From positions 377,733 to 420,511 of the forward strand of contig NZ_LT706966.1 in assembly GCF_900155575.1 (NCBI RefSeq): a DNA stretch of 42,779 nucleotides, written 5' to 3'. The translations under genes and the position numbers were made by a program. Positions 1 through 7,463 of this stretch are shown one piece after another (the stretch's first letter is position 1; each line of letters begins with the position of its first letter). The notes beneath the pieces are model-generated. The model was not told the origin of the DNA and searched no databases. It was given only the letters and a program-made list of their open reading frames with translations. Source of the DNA: Actinotignum timonense (GTDB taxonomy: Bacteria > Actinomycetota > Actinomycetes > Actinomycetales > Actinomycetaceae).

Positions 1-1011
1 GCCCTCCAGCGGGTAGCCGAGCTCCTCCAGAGCCGCGCGCGTGGCCCGCGCCGCCCCCGCAAAATCCGCGCTTTCCCCGCGCTCACGCGCCACCAGGTGC
101 CCGAGGGTTTCGGCCAGGGTGTTATCCGATTCGGTGAGCATGCGGTCCACCAGCTCGCGCACGCTCGCCGAATGCACCGTGGCCAGCGGGTGGGCCGCCG
201 CTTCCTTGGGTGCCTGCCCCGCACGCACCTCCGCCACCTCAACGCCGGCCCCGCGCAGCTGCTCAGCCAGGGCATTCCCGGCGTCGAGGGCGGGCGTAGC
301 GCTGTAGTGGTAGCCCACCGCCCCGCCATTCACGGCAATCGGCGTGATGGGTGCCACGTAGTCGTGATTGATCGGGTCAAGGGTGGGCGCATACTCCGGC
401 CCTGCGAAAAGAGAGGTATCTACGACGACGCTCACCGGGCCGCCCGGGTGCTCGCGCGCGTAGGTGGCGGCGGCCGCGGCCAATTCCGAAAGATCGCCGC
501 GGGCAATGGTGCCCGGGACCTGGGTGGCGGCGGTATCGGGAGCCAGGAATACATCGCCCCCGCCGATGAGGTGAATGGTGGAGCCGGAAGCGGCCACGCT
601 GGTAGCGAAGCGGCGGTCCGGGCCGAGGGTTTCCAGGGCCACCCGGGCGGTCACCAGTTTCATATTGGAGGCCGGTACCCGCGGGACTTTTGCGTCTTTG
701 CTGGCGAGGACCCGCCCGGTGGCAGCCTCGCGAATTTCGTAGGATACCTGGCCCGTGGGGGCCAGGCGGGCGGCGAATTCCTGGCCGAGGGCGGCCACTT
801 TGGCGGCGCTGGCATCCTCGAGTTCCGCGGGCGCGGGAGCAGCCGGAATGGTCACGGCCGGCACAGGGGTGGGATGCGGATACGGCGCGGCGGCATCGGC
901 CCTAGGTCCCAGGGTGAGCAATCCGGGGGTAAGATCAAAGGCATCAGCGAATGCGTACCCGCCCGCAAGAAGGAGCACCAGGGACAAAGCGATCTGAGCT
1001 TTTCCTTTCAC
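1..1011 (-). CDS. dacB: D-alanyl-D-alanine carboxypeptidase/endopeptidase (PBP4, peptidase family S13), 3' end outside window
   Basis: I read this directly from the reverse strand: 337 codons are open from a GTG at 1011 to the window edge. The N-terminus is a single hydrophobic segment (signal peptide or anchor, residues about 5-17) followed by a Pro/Ala-rich stretch. The penicillin-binding-protein signatures are in place: S115-N-M-K118 (SxxK nucleophile motif) and S295-D-N297 (SxN motif); the KTG motif would lie beyond the edge. Family enzymes trim or cleave D-Ala peptide links of peptidoglycan outside the membrane. The gene is divergent from ppa with 77 bases between them, the same pairing as Rv3627c/ppa in Mycobacterium tuberculosis. 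The GTG start has no strong Shine-Dalgarno, so the exact start is less certain than the identity. Confidence 0.9.
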   Translation of the reverse strand, partial: MKGKAQIALSLVLLLAGGYAFADAFDLTPGLLTLGPRADAAAPYPHPTPVPAVTIPAAPAPAELEDASAAKVAALGQEFAARLAPTGQVSYEIREAATGRVLASKDAKVPRVPASNMKLVTARVALETLGPDRRFATSVAASGSTIHLIGGGDVFLAPDTAATQVPGTIARGDLSELAAAAATYAREHPGGPVSVVVDTSLFAGPEYAPTLDPINHDYVAPITPIAVNGGAVGYHYSATPALDAGNALAEQLRGAGVEVAEVRAGQAPKEAAAHPLATVHSASVRELVDRMLTESDNTLAETLGHLVARERGESADFAGAARATRAALEELGYPLEG

Positions 1012-1088
1012 GGGCCTATTCTTGCACGGAACGCAGCTCGTATTCTTAGGTGTTCTTATGTGCCAGCCGTCAGCGAGGAGAGCTTCAC

Positions 1089-1616
1089 ATGATGGAATTC
1101 GATGTCACCATCGAAATCCCCAAGGGAAATCGAAATAAGTACGAAGTAGATCACGAAACCGGGCGGATTCGCCTGGACCGCATGCTTTTCACATCCACCC
1201 GGTACCCCGATGATTACGGATTTATTGATGACACCCTCGGTGAGGACGGCGATCCGCTGGACGCCCTGGTGCTGCTTGAAGAGCCCACGTTCCCGGGTTG
1301 TGTGATTCGGTGCCGCGCGCTGGGCATGTTCCGCATGCGTGATGAAAAGGGCGGCGACGATAAGGTGTTGTGCGTGCCGGCCTCGGATCAGCGGGCCTCC
1401 TGGCGTACCGAAATTGAGGATGTTTCGGAATTCCATCGCCTGGAAATCCAGCACTTCTTCGAGGTCTACAAGGATCTGGAGCCGGGCAAGTCCGTGGAAG
1501 GCGCCCACTGGGTGGGCCGCGAAGCCGCGGAGGAGGAAATCCGGGCTTCCTTCCAGCGGGCCATTGACGAAGGCTATTACACCGCACACGAAGCACAGCC
1601 GCCCAGCCAGCACTAA
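1089..1616 (+). CDS. ppa: Inorganic pyrophosphatase (family I, soluble)
   Basis: Hydrolyses pyrophosphate to two phosphates in the cytoplasm, pulling biosynthetic reactions forward. The protein of about 175 aa has the usual length and shows the conserved core: [11 protein letters not shown] near the N-terminus, [24 protein letters not shown] (split here by the catalytic metal-binding aspartates of the DGDPLD motif) and [10 protein letters not shown] with KDLEPGK near the C-terminus. Closely resembles mycobacterial Ppa. Start: two ATG codons lie in tandem at 1089 and 1092; GAGGAG at 1075-1080 is 8 bases before the first, which I chose, but homologues begin at the second ([12 protein letters not shown]). 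Monocistronic, followed by a strong hairpin terminator. Confidence 0.96.
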   Translation: MMEFDVTIEIPKGNRNKYEVDHETGRIRLDRMLFTSTRYPDDYGFIDDTLGEDGDPLDALVLLEEPTFPGCVIRCRALGMFRMRDEKGGDDKVLCVPASDQRASWRTEIEDVSEFHRLEIQHFFEVYKDLEPGKSVEGAHWVGREAAEEEIRASFQRAIDEGYYTAHEAQPPSQH

Positions 1617-1675
1617 GCGGGCAGCCGGCCAACAGTAGGCGGGTAGCCGGGCCAATAACCCCAAATAGAAGCGCA

Positions 1676-1716
1676 AAAAGCGGGAGCTATGCAGATAATG
1701 CACAGCTCCCGCTTTT
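1676..1716. terminator. Hairpin terminator downstream of ppa (bidirectional)
   Basis: Perfect 13-bp inverted repeat AAAAGCGGGAGCT (1676-1688) and AGCTCCCGCTTTT (1704-1716) with a 15-nt loop. The arms end in A and T runs, so it can terminate both ppa from the left and the hydrolase gene arriving on the minus strand from the right. The next 35 bases contain three copies of CTGAGCTC-like sequence of no evident function. Confidence 0.8.
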
Positions 1717-1768
1717 AGGTATCTTGCTGAGCTCCCGCTGAGCTCACACTGAGCTCACGCAGCGCAAC

Positions 1769-3100
1769 CTAGTCAATAATCCGCACGTAGGTGGGACTAC
1801 CCCAGATCGGGCCTTCGCGGGTGCCGCCTTCCGGATTGGTGGCGGCGATATGCATGCCGTTTCCGGTGTAGATTCCCACGTGCCCGGGCCACCACAGCAG
1901 GTCGCCGGGTTGGGCTTGGGAGGGGGAAATCTCGTAGCCGGCCGAGCGCTGCGCCCCGGAGGTACGCGGCAGGGAATACCCGAAGTGCCCGTATACATAG
2001 CGGGTGAAACCGGAGCAATCCCAGCCCGAGGGGGTATTGCCACCCCACACATAGGGCACGCCCACGAATTGCCGCGCGAAGCTGACAATCGCCCAGCCAT
2101 CACCCGAAGGCGCCGGGGCCGGTTCGGGTTCCGGTTCAGGTTCGGGGGCCGGAGCGGGTGCGGGCGCCGGTTCCGGATCAGGTTCCGGTGCGGGAGCAGG
2201 GGCGGGTGCCGGCGCGGGGGCGGGCTGAGCTTCAGCCTGGCGCCGAGCCGCTTCTTCCGCGGCCGCCTGGCGGGCCGCGGCTTCCCGAGCCGCTGCCTCA
2301 CGGGCGGCCTGCTCCTGGGCTGCCGCTTCGGCCGCGATGCGCTGGCGTTCAGCTTCGGCCTGGGCACGCGCCGCGGCTTCTTTCTGTTCTTGCTGGGCGC
2401 GTTCCAGTGCCGCCGTCGTACCCTTTTGCCGGGCGAGGGTTTCGAAAAGTTGGTCGCGTTGCGCTTCGATGGAGGCCAGTTGGCTATCCAATTGGGAGGC
2501 GGCCGAGCTGGCGTCCTTCGCGGCCCCCTCGGCGCGCGCGGCAATCGTGGCCTGCTCATTGGCCTTGCGATCCGCTTCGCCCTGGAGGGTATCGGCAATA
2601 TCGCGGGCGGCCTGGTAGCGCTGCAGCTTCTGGTCGGTGGCGTGGCCCGCGGTGCGGAAGGCGCGCTGGCGGTCATCGGCATCGCGCAGGGATTGCGCCC
2701 CGAGCAGCGCGTTGGCGGCGGTGAGCGTGGTGGAAGAATCCCGGTACATCGCCGAGGAAATCGAGCCGAGTTCCCCGCGCGCCGCATCGGCTTCCGCCCG
2801 GGCACTATTGGCCACCACCTGGGCATCCATCGCGGTATTGACCGAATCTTCCAGGTTGCGCTGGGCGCGCTGGGCTTCGGCCGCCTTAATCACCACATCG
2901 GTACGCGCAGCTTCGGCCTGGGAGGCGAGCCCGGCCAGCGAAGCTTCAATCTGCCCGATACTTTGAGCTGTTTGCTTTTCCGCGGCCCGCGAGCGATCAA
3001 TATCGCGATCAACGTTATCCGCGCGGGCACCGGGTAGCACTGAGAGAGCGAGGGCGCAGGCGGCCAGCACAGCCGTTAGGCGCCGAGAACGATTCTCCAC
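1769..3100 (-). CDS. Secreted NlpC/P60 (C40) peptidoglycan endopeptidase with N-terminal coiled coil
   Basis: 443-aa exported cell-wall hydrolase. Start is the GTG at 3100, preceded by TGGAGG six bases upstream; an upstream in-frame extension lacks such a site. Order: signal peptide (about 1-28, ending near GARA), a long Ala/Glu/Gln-rich coiled coil (about 30-270), a Pro-Ala-Glu low-complexity linker (PAPAP then PEPEP repeats, about 280-330), and a C-terminal NlpC/P60 domain. The domain has the catalytic cysteine in WDCSGF (about C362) and the histidine in GHVGIY (about H407), with H417 in the third-residue region. The family cuts D-Glu-mesoDAP-type links in stem peptides; the coiled coil plus C40 layout is that of RipA/RPF-partner proteins that need an activator such as FtsX. 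No neighbouring ftsEX is seen, so the activator is unknown. Confidence 0.88.
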   Translation of the reverse strand: MENRSRRLTAVLAACALALSVLPGARADNVDRDIDRSRAAEKQTAQSIGQIEASLAGLASQAEAARTDVVIKAAEAQRAQRNLEDSVNTAMDAQVVANSARAEADAARGELGSISSAMYRDSSTTLTAANALLGAQSLRDADDRQRAFRTAGHATDQKLQRYQAARDIADTLQGEADRKANEQATIAARAEGAAKDASSAASQLDSQLASIEAQRDQLFETLARQKGTTAALERAQQEQKEAAARAQAEAERQRIAAEAAAQEQAAREAAAREAAARQAAAEEAARRQAEAQPAPAPAPAPAPAPEPDPEPAPAPAPAPEPEPEPEPAPAPSGDGWAIVSFARQFVGVPYVWGGNTPSGWDCSGFTRYVYGHFGYSLPRTSGAQRSAGYEISPSQAQPGDLLWWPGHVGIYTGNGMHIAATNPEGGTREGPIWGSPTYVRIID

Positions 3101-3290
3101 ACGACCTCCAGAGGGCGGGCTTTCCCGCGCCCCGGACGGGTGCGCGCAGACTGAGCCCACAATTCGATATAAACACTAAGAACATACCTCACACCAGTCC
3201 AAAACGAAACATCTGCCCCAAAATTTCACAGGTGTAATTCTGTTCTTTTTCGTCACACTGGCACCTCCGGTCACTTTTATAAGAATGTGA

Positions 3291-3303
3291 TTCACGTCGT
3301 GAA
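3291..3303. promoter_or_regulatory. Palindromic operator candidate upstream of the met promoter
   Basis: TTCACGTCGTGAA is a perfect palindrome of two 6-base arms around a central T, ending one base before the predicted -35 box of the metY leader promoter. This placement is typical of a repressor or activator site. It does not match the McbR site known from corynebacteria. Regulator unknown. Confidence 0.4.
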
Positions 3304-3304
3304 C

Positions 3305-3335
3305 TTGACGAATACCGCCCTCGCCTGCCTATGCT
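3305..3335 (+). promoter_or_regulatory. Predicted sigma-70 type promoter of the metY-metX leader
   Basis: TTGACG (3305-3310) and TATGCT (3330-3335) with a 19-base spacer, slightly long. The expected start of transcription is about 3341-3343, which coincides with the ATG of the leader peptide at 3342. Confidence 0.5.
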
Positions 3336-3341
3336 TGCATC

Positions 3342-3368
3342 ATGTTCGTCATGCGAATGCCCAACTAG
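3342..3368 (+). CDS. Putative leaderless Met-rich leader peptide (8 codons) of the metY-metX operon
   Basis: Sequence MFVMRMPN then TAG: three of eight codons are Met. The ATG sits where transcription should begin, so the peptide would be translated from a leaderless mRNA, as is common for actinobacterial attenuator peptides. Its stop codon is the first three bases of the left arm of an 11-bp hairpin (3366-3405), so a ribosome pausing on or leaving the peptide would affect folding. No Shine-Dalgarno site is present. The role as a methionine sensor is inference. Confidence 0.45.
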   Translation: MFVMRMPN

Positions 3369-3405
3369 CGCACGTTCCGCGGCCCAGCCGCCCTAACGTG
3401 CGCTA
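3366..3405 (+). promoter_or_regulatory. Attenuator-like stem-loop in the met leader
   Basis: TAGCGCACGTT (3366-3376) and AACGTGCGCTA (3395-3405) form a perfect 11-bp stem with an 18-nt loop. The loop contains CCAGCC (3384-3389), complementary to GGCTGG at 3453-3458, and the leader-peptide segment GCGAATGC (3353-3360) is complementary to GCATTCGC at 3466-3473, so alternative pairings exist. Confidence 0.5.
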
Positions 3406-3422
3406 TCAGCCCTGCTGATTTT
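3405..3422 (+). terminator. Small intrinsic-terminator-like hairpin in the met leader
   Basis: ATCAGC (3405-3410), loop CCT, GCTGAT (3414-3419) followed by TTT. It shares base 3405 with the preceding stem, so the two helices compete at the junction. Short for a terminator, but placed as expected for attenuation about 210 bases before metY. Confidence 0.4.
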
Positions 3423-3629
3423 GGAAAAGAACACCAAGTAGAAAAATAAGCGGGCTGGTCAGAGCGCATTCGCCGCATCGCACAATTCCATTCCTGATAT
3501 TCCACATTTCACACCTCTGGTTTATCCAGAATGGATATTGCTGCGCCTGAGAAAAAGAATATTTTCCTAGGTTTATGCCGGGGCGTTATCTGCCGCCCGC
3601 TCCCCATCACATTTTTGAAGGAGAGCACC

Positions 3630-4946
3630 ATGTCAGAAAATCAGAATTCCCAGCACATCGCAGCTACCCCGGAGGCTTTGCACTTCGATACTCTTCAGGT
3701 GCATGCCGGCCAGGTCCTCGATTCCGATCACGGCGCCCGGGCGCTGCCGATTTTCCAGACCACGTCCTATGTATTCAAGGATAATGAGCAGGCTCGCGGG
3801 CGTTTCGCACTCACCGATCCGGGCATGATTTACACCCGCATCACCAACCCCACCCAGGGTGCTGTCGAAGAACGTATTTCCGCGCTGTACGGCGGCACGG
3901 GCGGGCTGCTCCTCGCTTCCGGTTCGGCTGCTATTTTCTACGCGGTCACGAATGTGGCGCAGGCCGGAGATAATATTGTGTCCTCCGATTCGCTCTACGG
4001 CGGGACCTACAACCAGTTCAAGCACGTACTCAAGAACTTCGGCATCGAGGCTCGTTTCGTGGAGAATCCTGCGGATCCGGCCAATTGGGAAGCCCTCATT
4101 GATGAGAACACCAAGGCCCTCTACGGCGAAACGATCCCGAACCCGAAGCAGGATATTCTCGATATTGAGGCGCTGGCCAAGCTCGCCCATTCCCACGATA
4201 TTCCGCTCATTGTGGATAATACGATCGGCACTCCCGCCAATGTGAATCCCTTCGATTTCGGGGCGGACGTAGTGGTGGATTCAGCCACCAAGTTCCTGGG
4301 CGGGCACGGCACCTCCATTGCCGGTTCCGTGGTGGAACGCGCGGGCTTCAACTGGAAGAACGGCAAGTTCCCCGGTTTCCACGGGGTGGACGAGTCCTAC
4401 CACGGCATCGTCTGGGGTGATCTTCCCGGCGCTCCTTTCACAACCCGTATCCGCGCTACCTTGCTGCGTGATACCGGCGCCGCCATTTCTCCCTTCAACG
4501 CCTTCCTGATCGGGCTGGGCCTGGAGACCCTTTCCCTGCGCATCGACCGCCATCTTTCCAATACCCGCGCAGTGGCGGAATTCTTGGCCGAGCACCCCGG
4601 GATTAACTCGGTGAACTGGGCTGGCCTGCCGGATAATCCCTATCACGAGCTGGCCGCCAAGTATGCCCCGAAGGGCCCCGGTTCGGTCTTCACGGTGGAA
4701 GTTGCGGGCGGATTTGAGAAGGCCGCGGCTTTCGTGGAGTCCCTCCATCTCTTCTCCAATCTCGCGAATATTGGGGATGCGAAGTCGCTGGTGGTGCACC
4801 CGGCTTCGACCACGCATTCGCAGCTGACCGCGGAAGAGCTGGCAGCCAATGGTATTAGCCCGGCCACCGTGCGCCTGTCCATCGGTATTGAAGATCCGCG
4901 CGATCTTATTGCCGATATTCGCCAGGGCCTCGAGTCCATCGCCTAG
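3630..4946 (+). CDS. metY: O-acetylhomoserine sulfhydrylase (PLP-dependent, Cys/Met metabolism family)
   Basis: Makes homocysteine from O-acetylhomoserine and sulfide, the direct sulfhydrylation route to methionine, in the cytoplasm. 438 aa, the usual length. PLP-binding lysine is K221 in DSATKFLGGHGT; the N-terminal LHFDTLQVHAGQ and the ITNPTQGAVEERIS segment are characteristic. Start: ATG at 3630 behind GAAGGAGAG; an upstream ATG at 3531 in frame has no ribosome site and its 33-residue extension is unlike the family. metX follows 22 bases downstream, so the two are one operon supplying and using O-acetylhomoserine. Expression is probably controlled by the structured leader at 3291-3422. Confidence 0.96.
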   Translation: MSENQNSQHIAATPEALHFDTLQVHAGQVLDSDHGARALPIFQTTSYVFKDNEQARGRFALTDPGMIYTRITNPTQGAVEERISALYGGTGGLLLASGSAAIFYAVTNVAQAGDNIVSSDSLYGGTYNQFKHVLKNFGIEARFVENPADPANWEALIDENTKALYGETIPNPKQDILDIEALAKLAHSHDIPLIVDNTIGTPANVNPFDFGADVVVDSATKFLGGHGTSIAGSVVERAGFNWKNGKFPGFHGVDESYHGIVWGDLPGAPFTTRIRATLLRDTGAAISPFNAFLIGLGLETLSLRIDRHLSNTRAVAEFLAEHPGINSVNWAGLPDNPYHELAAKYAPKGPGSVFTVEVAGGFEKAAAFVESLHLFSNLANIGDAKSLVVHPASTTHSQLTAEELAANGISPATVRLSIGIEDPRDLIADIRQGLESIA

Positions 4947-4968
4947 AGCTAGAAGATCAAGGATTATC

Positions 4969-6249
4969 ATGACGCCCAGCCCCCAGTTCCTCGTGGGACA
5001 CGCTCCCCTAGACCCGGTCACCGATGCCGAACCTATCGGTGATTTCGATACCGGCTACACCCCCGCACCCCGCCTGACCGAGCGCCCTACCGGCGCCTGG
5101 CTGGAAGGGGATGACCCGGGTGAGCGCCGCTTCGCGGATCTTGGCCCCCTGGAACTGGAGCTGGGCGGCCGCCTGCCGCAGGTTCGGCTCGCCTACGAAA
5201 CGTGGGGGCAGCTCAACGCGGACCGCTCCAATGCGGTGCTGCTGTGCCACGCGCTCACCGGGGATTCCCATGCCGCGGCGCGCGATGGGCAGAGCGGCTG
5301 GTGGAAAGATATTGTGGGCCCGGGCCTGGCCATTGATACTGATCGGTATTACGTGGTGTGCCCGAATGTGTTGGGTGGTTGCCAGGGAAGTACCGGTCCG
5401 GCTTCCCCGGCTCCCGATGGCCAGCCCTGGGGCCCGCGCTTCCCGGAAATTACCATGCGGGATATGGCCGCGGCGGAGGCCCGACTCGCCGATCTGCTCG
5501 GGGTGGAGCGCTGGGCCCTGGTGGCAGGGGCCTCCTTCGGCGGCTGCCGCACCATGGAATGGGCGGCTTCTTTCCCGGAGCGGGTGGGTGCTTTTGCGGT
5601 GCTCGTGGCGGGCCCGGCCAGCACCGCGGAACATATTGCTTATGCCCATCTACAGAATTTGGCGATTCGCCTGGATCCGCGCTGGCGCGGCGGGCATTAT
5701 TACGATGCCGAGCCCGATGAGAGCGGGGTGAGCGGCCCGGATGCCGGGCTCGGCCTCGCCCGTGAAATAGCGCATTTAACTTATCGCTGCGCCCCGGAGT
5801 TGGCGGCGCGTTTCGGGCGCACCCCGCAGGAGGGTGAAGATCCGCTGCGCGGGGGTCGTTACGCGGTCCAATCTTATTTGGATTATCACGGCGCGAAATT
5901 GGTGGCGCGTTTCGATGCGAATTCCTACCTGACGATCAGCCAGGCATTTATTACTCACGATATTGGGCGCGGGCGGGGTGGCACCGCGCAGGTGGTGGCG
6001 GGGCTGAAGCAGCCGGCGCTCGTCGTCGCCGTTGATTCGGATCGGCTTTTTTATCCGCAGCATATGGCGGAATTGGCCGCGGCTTTGCCCGGGGCGCGCC
6101 CGCTCCAGACCGTGCATTCCGCGCACGGCCACGATGGTTTCCTTATCGAAAATAATGAGGTTTCCGCGATTATTGCGGATTTCCTCGCCGAGGTTGCGCC
6201 CGCGAAAATCGCGCCGGTTGCAACCGCCCGGGAGGGCGCTACCCTTTAG
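4969..6249 (+). CDS. metX: Homoserine O-acetyltransferase (alpha/beta hydrolase fold)
   Basis: Transfers acetyl from acetyl-CoA to L-homoserine, giving the substrate of MetY. 426 aa. Family landmarks: NAVLLCHALTGDSHAA, the nucleophile elbow GASFGGC with S189, and the C-terminal catalytic histidine in HGHDGFLIE. The elbow is usually GGSLGGM or GGSMGGM, so the Ala, Phe and Cys here are deviations worth noting but do not remove the catalytic residues. The first 40 residues (PLDPVTDAEPIGDF onward) are a longer N-terminal lead than in many homologues. ATG at 4969 is preceded by AAGGAT; second gene of the metY operon and convergent with the membrane-protein gene at 6277. Confidence 0.95.
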   Translation: MTPSPQFLVGHAPLDPVTDAEPIGDFDTGYTPAPRLTERPTGAWLEGDDPGERRFADLGPLELELGGRLPQVRLAYETWGQLNADRSNAVLLCHALTGDSHAAARDGQSGWWKDIVGPGLAIDTDRYYVVCPNVLGGCQGSTGPASPAPDGQPWGPRFPEITMRDMAAAEARLADLLGVERWALVAGASFGGCRTMEWAASFPERVGAFAVLVAGPASTAEHIAYAHLQNLAIRLDPRWRGGHYYDAEPDESGVSGPDAGLGLAREIAHLTYRCAPELAARFGRTPQEGEDPLRGGRYAVQSYLDYHGAKLVARFDANSYLTISQAFITHDIGRGRGGTAQVVAGLKQPALVVAVDSDRLFYPQHMAELAAALPGARPLQTVHSAHGHDGFLIENNEVSAIIADFLAEVAPAKIAPVATAREGATL

Positions 6250-6276
6250 CCACCGCGCCGCCCGCCACTCGGCCCG

Positions 6277-7158
6277 TTACTCGCCGAATTGCGACCAGTC
6301 TTCGCCGAGCACGGTGCCGCGCGCGTCGATCATCACGTGCCCGGCTTTGCCGCCGGCGTGCAACCACCCCGTGTAGATGAGGTCTTCGGGCGCGGGGCAG
6401 GTGCCTTCGCATTCGGGCAGCTCGGCGGCCGCGGATTTGACTCGCACGAATACTTCCGCGCTTTCCAGCTGCTCGGCGGTCAATCCGATCTGAGCGGCGC
6501 GTTCGCGCACGAGGGTGGTGGCGCGGGTGAAGAGCGCGGCTTCGAGCTGGGTGTAGTCGAAGGTGGGGATGCGTTCGAAACGGAAGGGCCGCGAGGCCGC
6601 GAAGCCGTAGGGCGTGGTATCGCGCGGAAGCGCCCAGGAGTAGGTGACCGCGGCGTTATTGTGTTCGCCCACGGGAACGTCAATTTCGAGGCGGCGTTCG
6701 CGCACGAGGGCCCGGAACGCTTGCGTGGTCCCGGCTTCTTTTTCAATATCGACGACGGCGACACTCAGGTCTTCAGCCCCGCCCGTGAAATAGGAGCGCA
6801 GTGGGCCGCCGCCCCAGTCTTTGATTTGGGTGGTGACGATGCGGACGGCTTGGGGTGGGTTGAGGAGGGTGGGCAGGAGGGTGCCGCCCAGGAATAATGC
6901 GATGCCCGTGAGCGTGGCGGTGAGGGGGCGGAGTGGGTGGTCGTGCGCGGCGGCGGTGTGGAGGTAGCGGTAGCGTAAATAAATAATGCCGCCCAGCACG
7001 GTAAGGGTACCGATCACGATGAGGGCGATGTAGAGGGTGCCGTGCCAGTCGTTCATCCAGAGCAGGGCGAGGGCCCCGAGGATGAGTCCGAAACCGAGCG
7101 CGGGGAGCAGCCGGGTGGCTGTTTCCCGCAAGCCGGGCTGGCTTTGTGTTGTGGACAC
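6277..7158 (-). CDS. Membrane protein of unknown function, three N-terminal TM helices
   Basis: 293 aa beginning at a GTG (7158) with GGAGGAG six bases upstream. Three hydrophobic segments (about 17-35, 41-61 and 83-100) are followed by a soluble C-terminal domain of about 190 residues rich in charged residues, with two cysteines close together (ECEGTC). I do not recognise the family. It ends 28 bases from metX in convergent orientation and is divergent from the ABC exporter operon; nothing in the sequence links it to methionine metabolism. Confidence 0.75.
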   Translation of the reverse strand: MSTTQSQPGLRETATRLLPALGFGLILGALALLWMNDWHGTLYIALIVIGTLTVLGGIIYLRYRYLHTAAAHDHPLRPLTATLTGIALFLGGTLLPTLLNPPQAVRIVTTQIKDWGGGPLRSYFTGGAEDLSVAVVDIEKEAGTTQAFRALVRERRLEIDVPVGEHNNAAVTYSWALPRDTTPYGFAASRPFRFERIPTFDYTQLEAALFTRATTLVRERAAQIGLTAEQLESAEVFVRVKSAAAELPECEGTCPAPEDLIYTGWLHAGGKAGHVMIDARGTVLGEDWSQFGE

Positions 7159-7249
7159 GTGCGGCTCCTCCCTATGTGATGGGCTGTTAGGGGGATTCTA
7201 CAAAATTCCCCATCCAAAATAACTAATAATTTTATATAACGAAAACCCA

Positions 7250-7272
7250 AATAGCGAATGCATTTCGCTATT
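7250..7272. other. AT-rich perfect hairpin in a divergent intergenic region
   Basis: AATAGCGAA (7250-7258) and TTCGCTATT (7264-7272) with loop TGCAT. It lies in an unusually AT-rich patch (7199-7275) between two divergent genes, about 90 bases upstream of the minus-strand start at 7158 and 20 bases before the predicted plus-strand promoter. More likely an operator than a terminator because no gene ends nearby. Confidence 0.4.
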
Positions 7273-7289
7273 AGCTCAAAAAGACGTAG

Positions 7290-7318
7290 TTCCCTTGAGG
7301 CTGGCGTGCCCGTAGAAT
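7290..7318 (+). promoter_or_regulatory. Predicted promoter of the ABC exporter operon
   Basis: TAGAAT (7313-7318) is a good -10 element; TTCCCT (7290-7295), 17 bases upstream, is a poor -35. It would give an untranslated leader of about 100 bases before the leader ORF at 7428. Confidence 0.3.
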
Positions 7319-7427
7319 CCTAAGTGGGGAAAGATTCCAGCTCTCCCCACCGCGCAACGGAGCGCACGCTACCCAGCCGGGCAAATTCGCTTCATTGGGT
7401 GGTAACAACCGAGACGGAGGTTCCATC

Positions 7428-7463
7428 ATGAAACGGAAAACAACAACCCCCAACCGCTCATGA
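7428..7463 (+). CDS. 11-codon leader ORF translationally coupled to the ABC permease
   Basis: Encodes MKRKTTTPNRS. It has the only good ribosome site here: GGAGG at 7416-7420, seven bases before its ATG. Its TGA overlaps the ATG of the permease (sequence TCATGA at 7458-7463), and the permease itself has no Shine-Dalgarno. The arrangement implies that permease translation depends on ribosomes finishing this peptide. Basic and threonine-rich; too short for a conventional bacteriocin. Role as a regulatory leader is inference. Confidence 0.55.
   Translation: MKRKTTTPNRS

Noticed and set aside
97-1092. 331-codon open frame opposite dacB
   Set aside because: The reverse strand encodes a clear PBP4 with SxxK and SxN motifs.
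1850-3037. 395-codon open frame opposite the NlpC/P60 gene
   Set aside because: Gly/Arg repeats are the complement of the Pro-Ala-Glu linker and coiled coil.
3101-3290. c-di-AMP (ydaO) riboswitch upstream of the NlpC/P60 gene
   Set aside because: Common in actinobacteria before such genes, but the conserved core was not recognisable here.
3161-3629. SAM or other riboswitch upstream of metY
   Set aside because: I looked for SAM-I, SAM-II and SAM-IV core motifs and found none; the leader is better explained by the peptide and stems.
7271-7453. 60-codon minus-strand ORF before the exporter operon
   Set aside because: No ribosome site, no recognisable features, and it lies over the predicted leader of the plus-strand operon.
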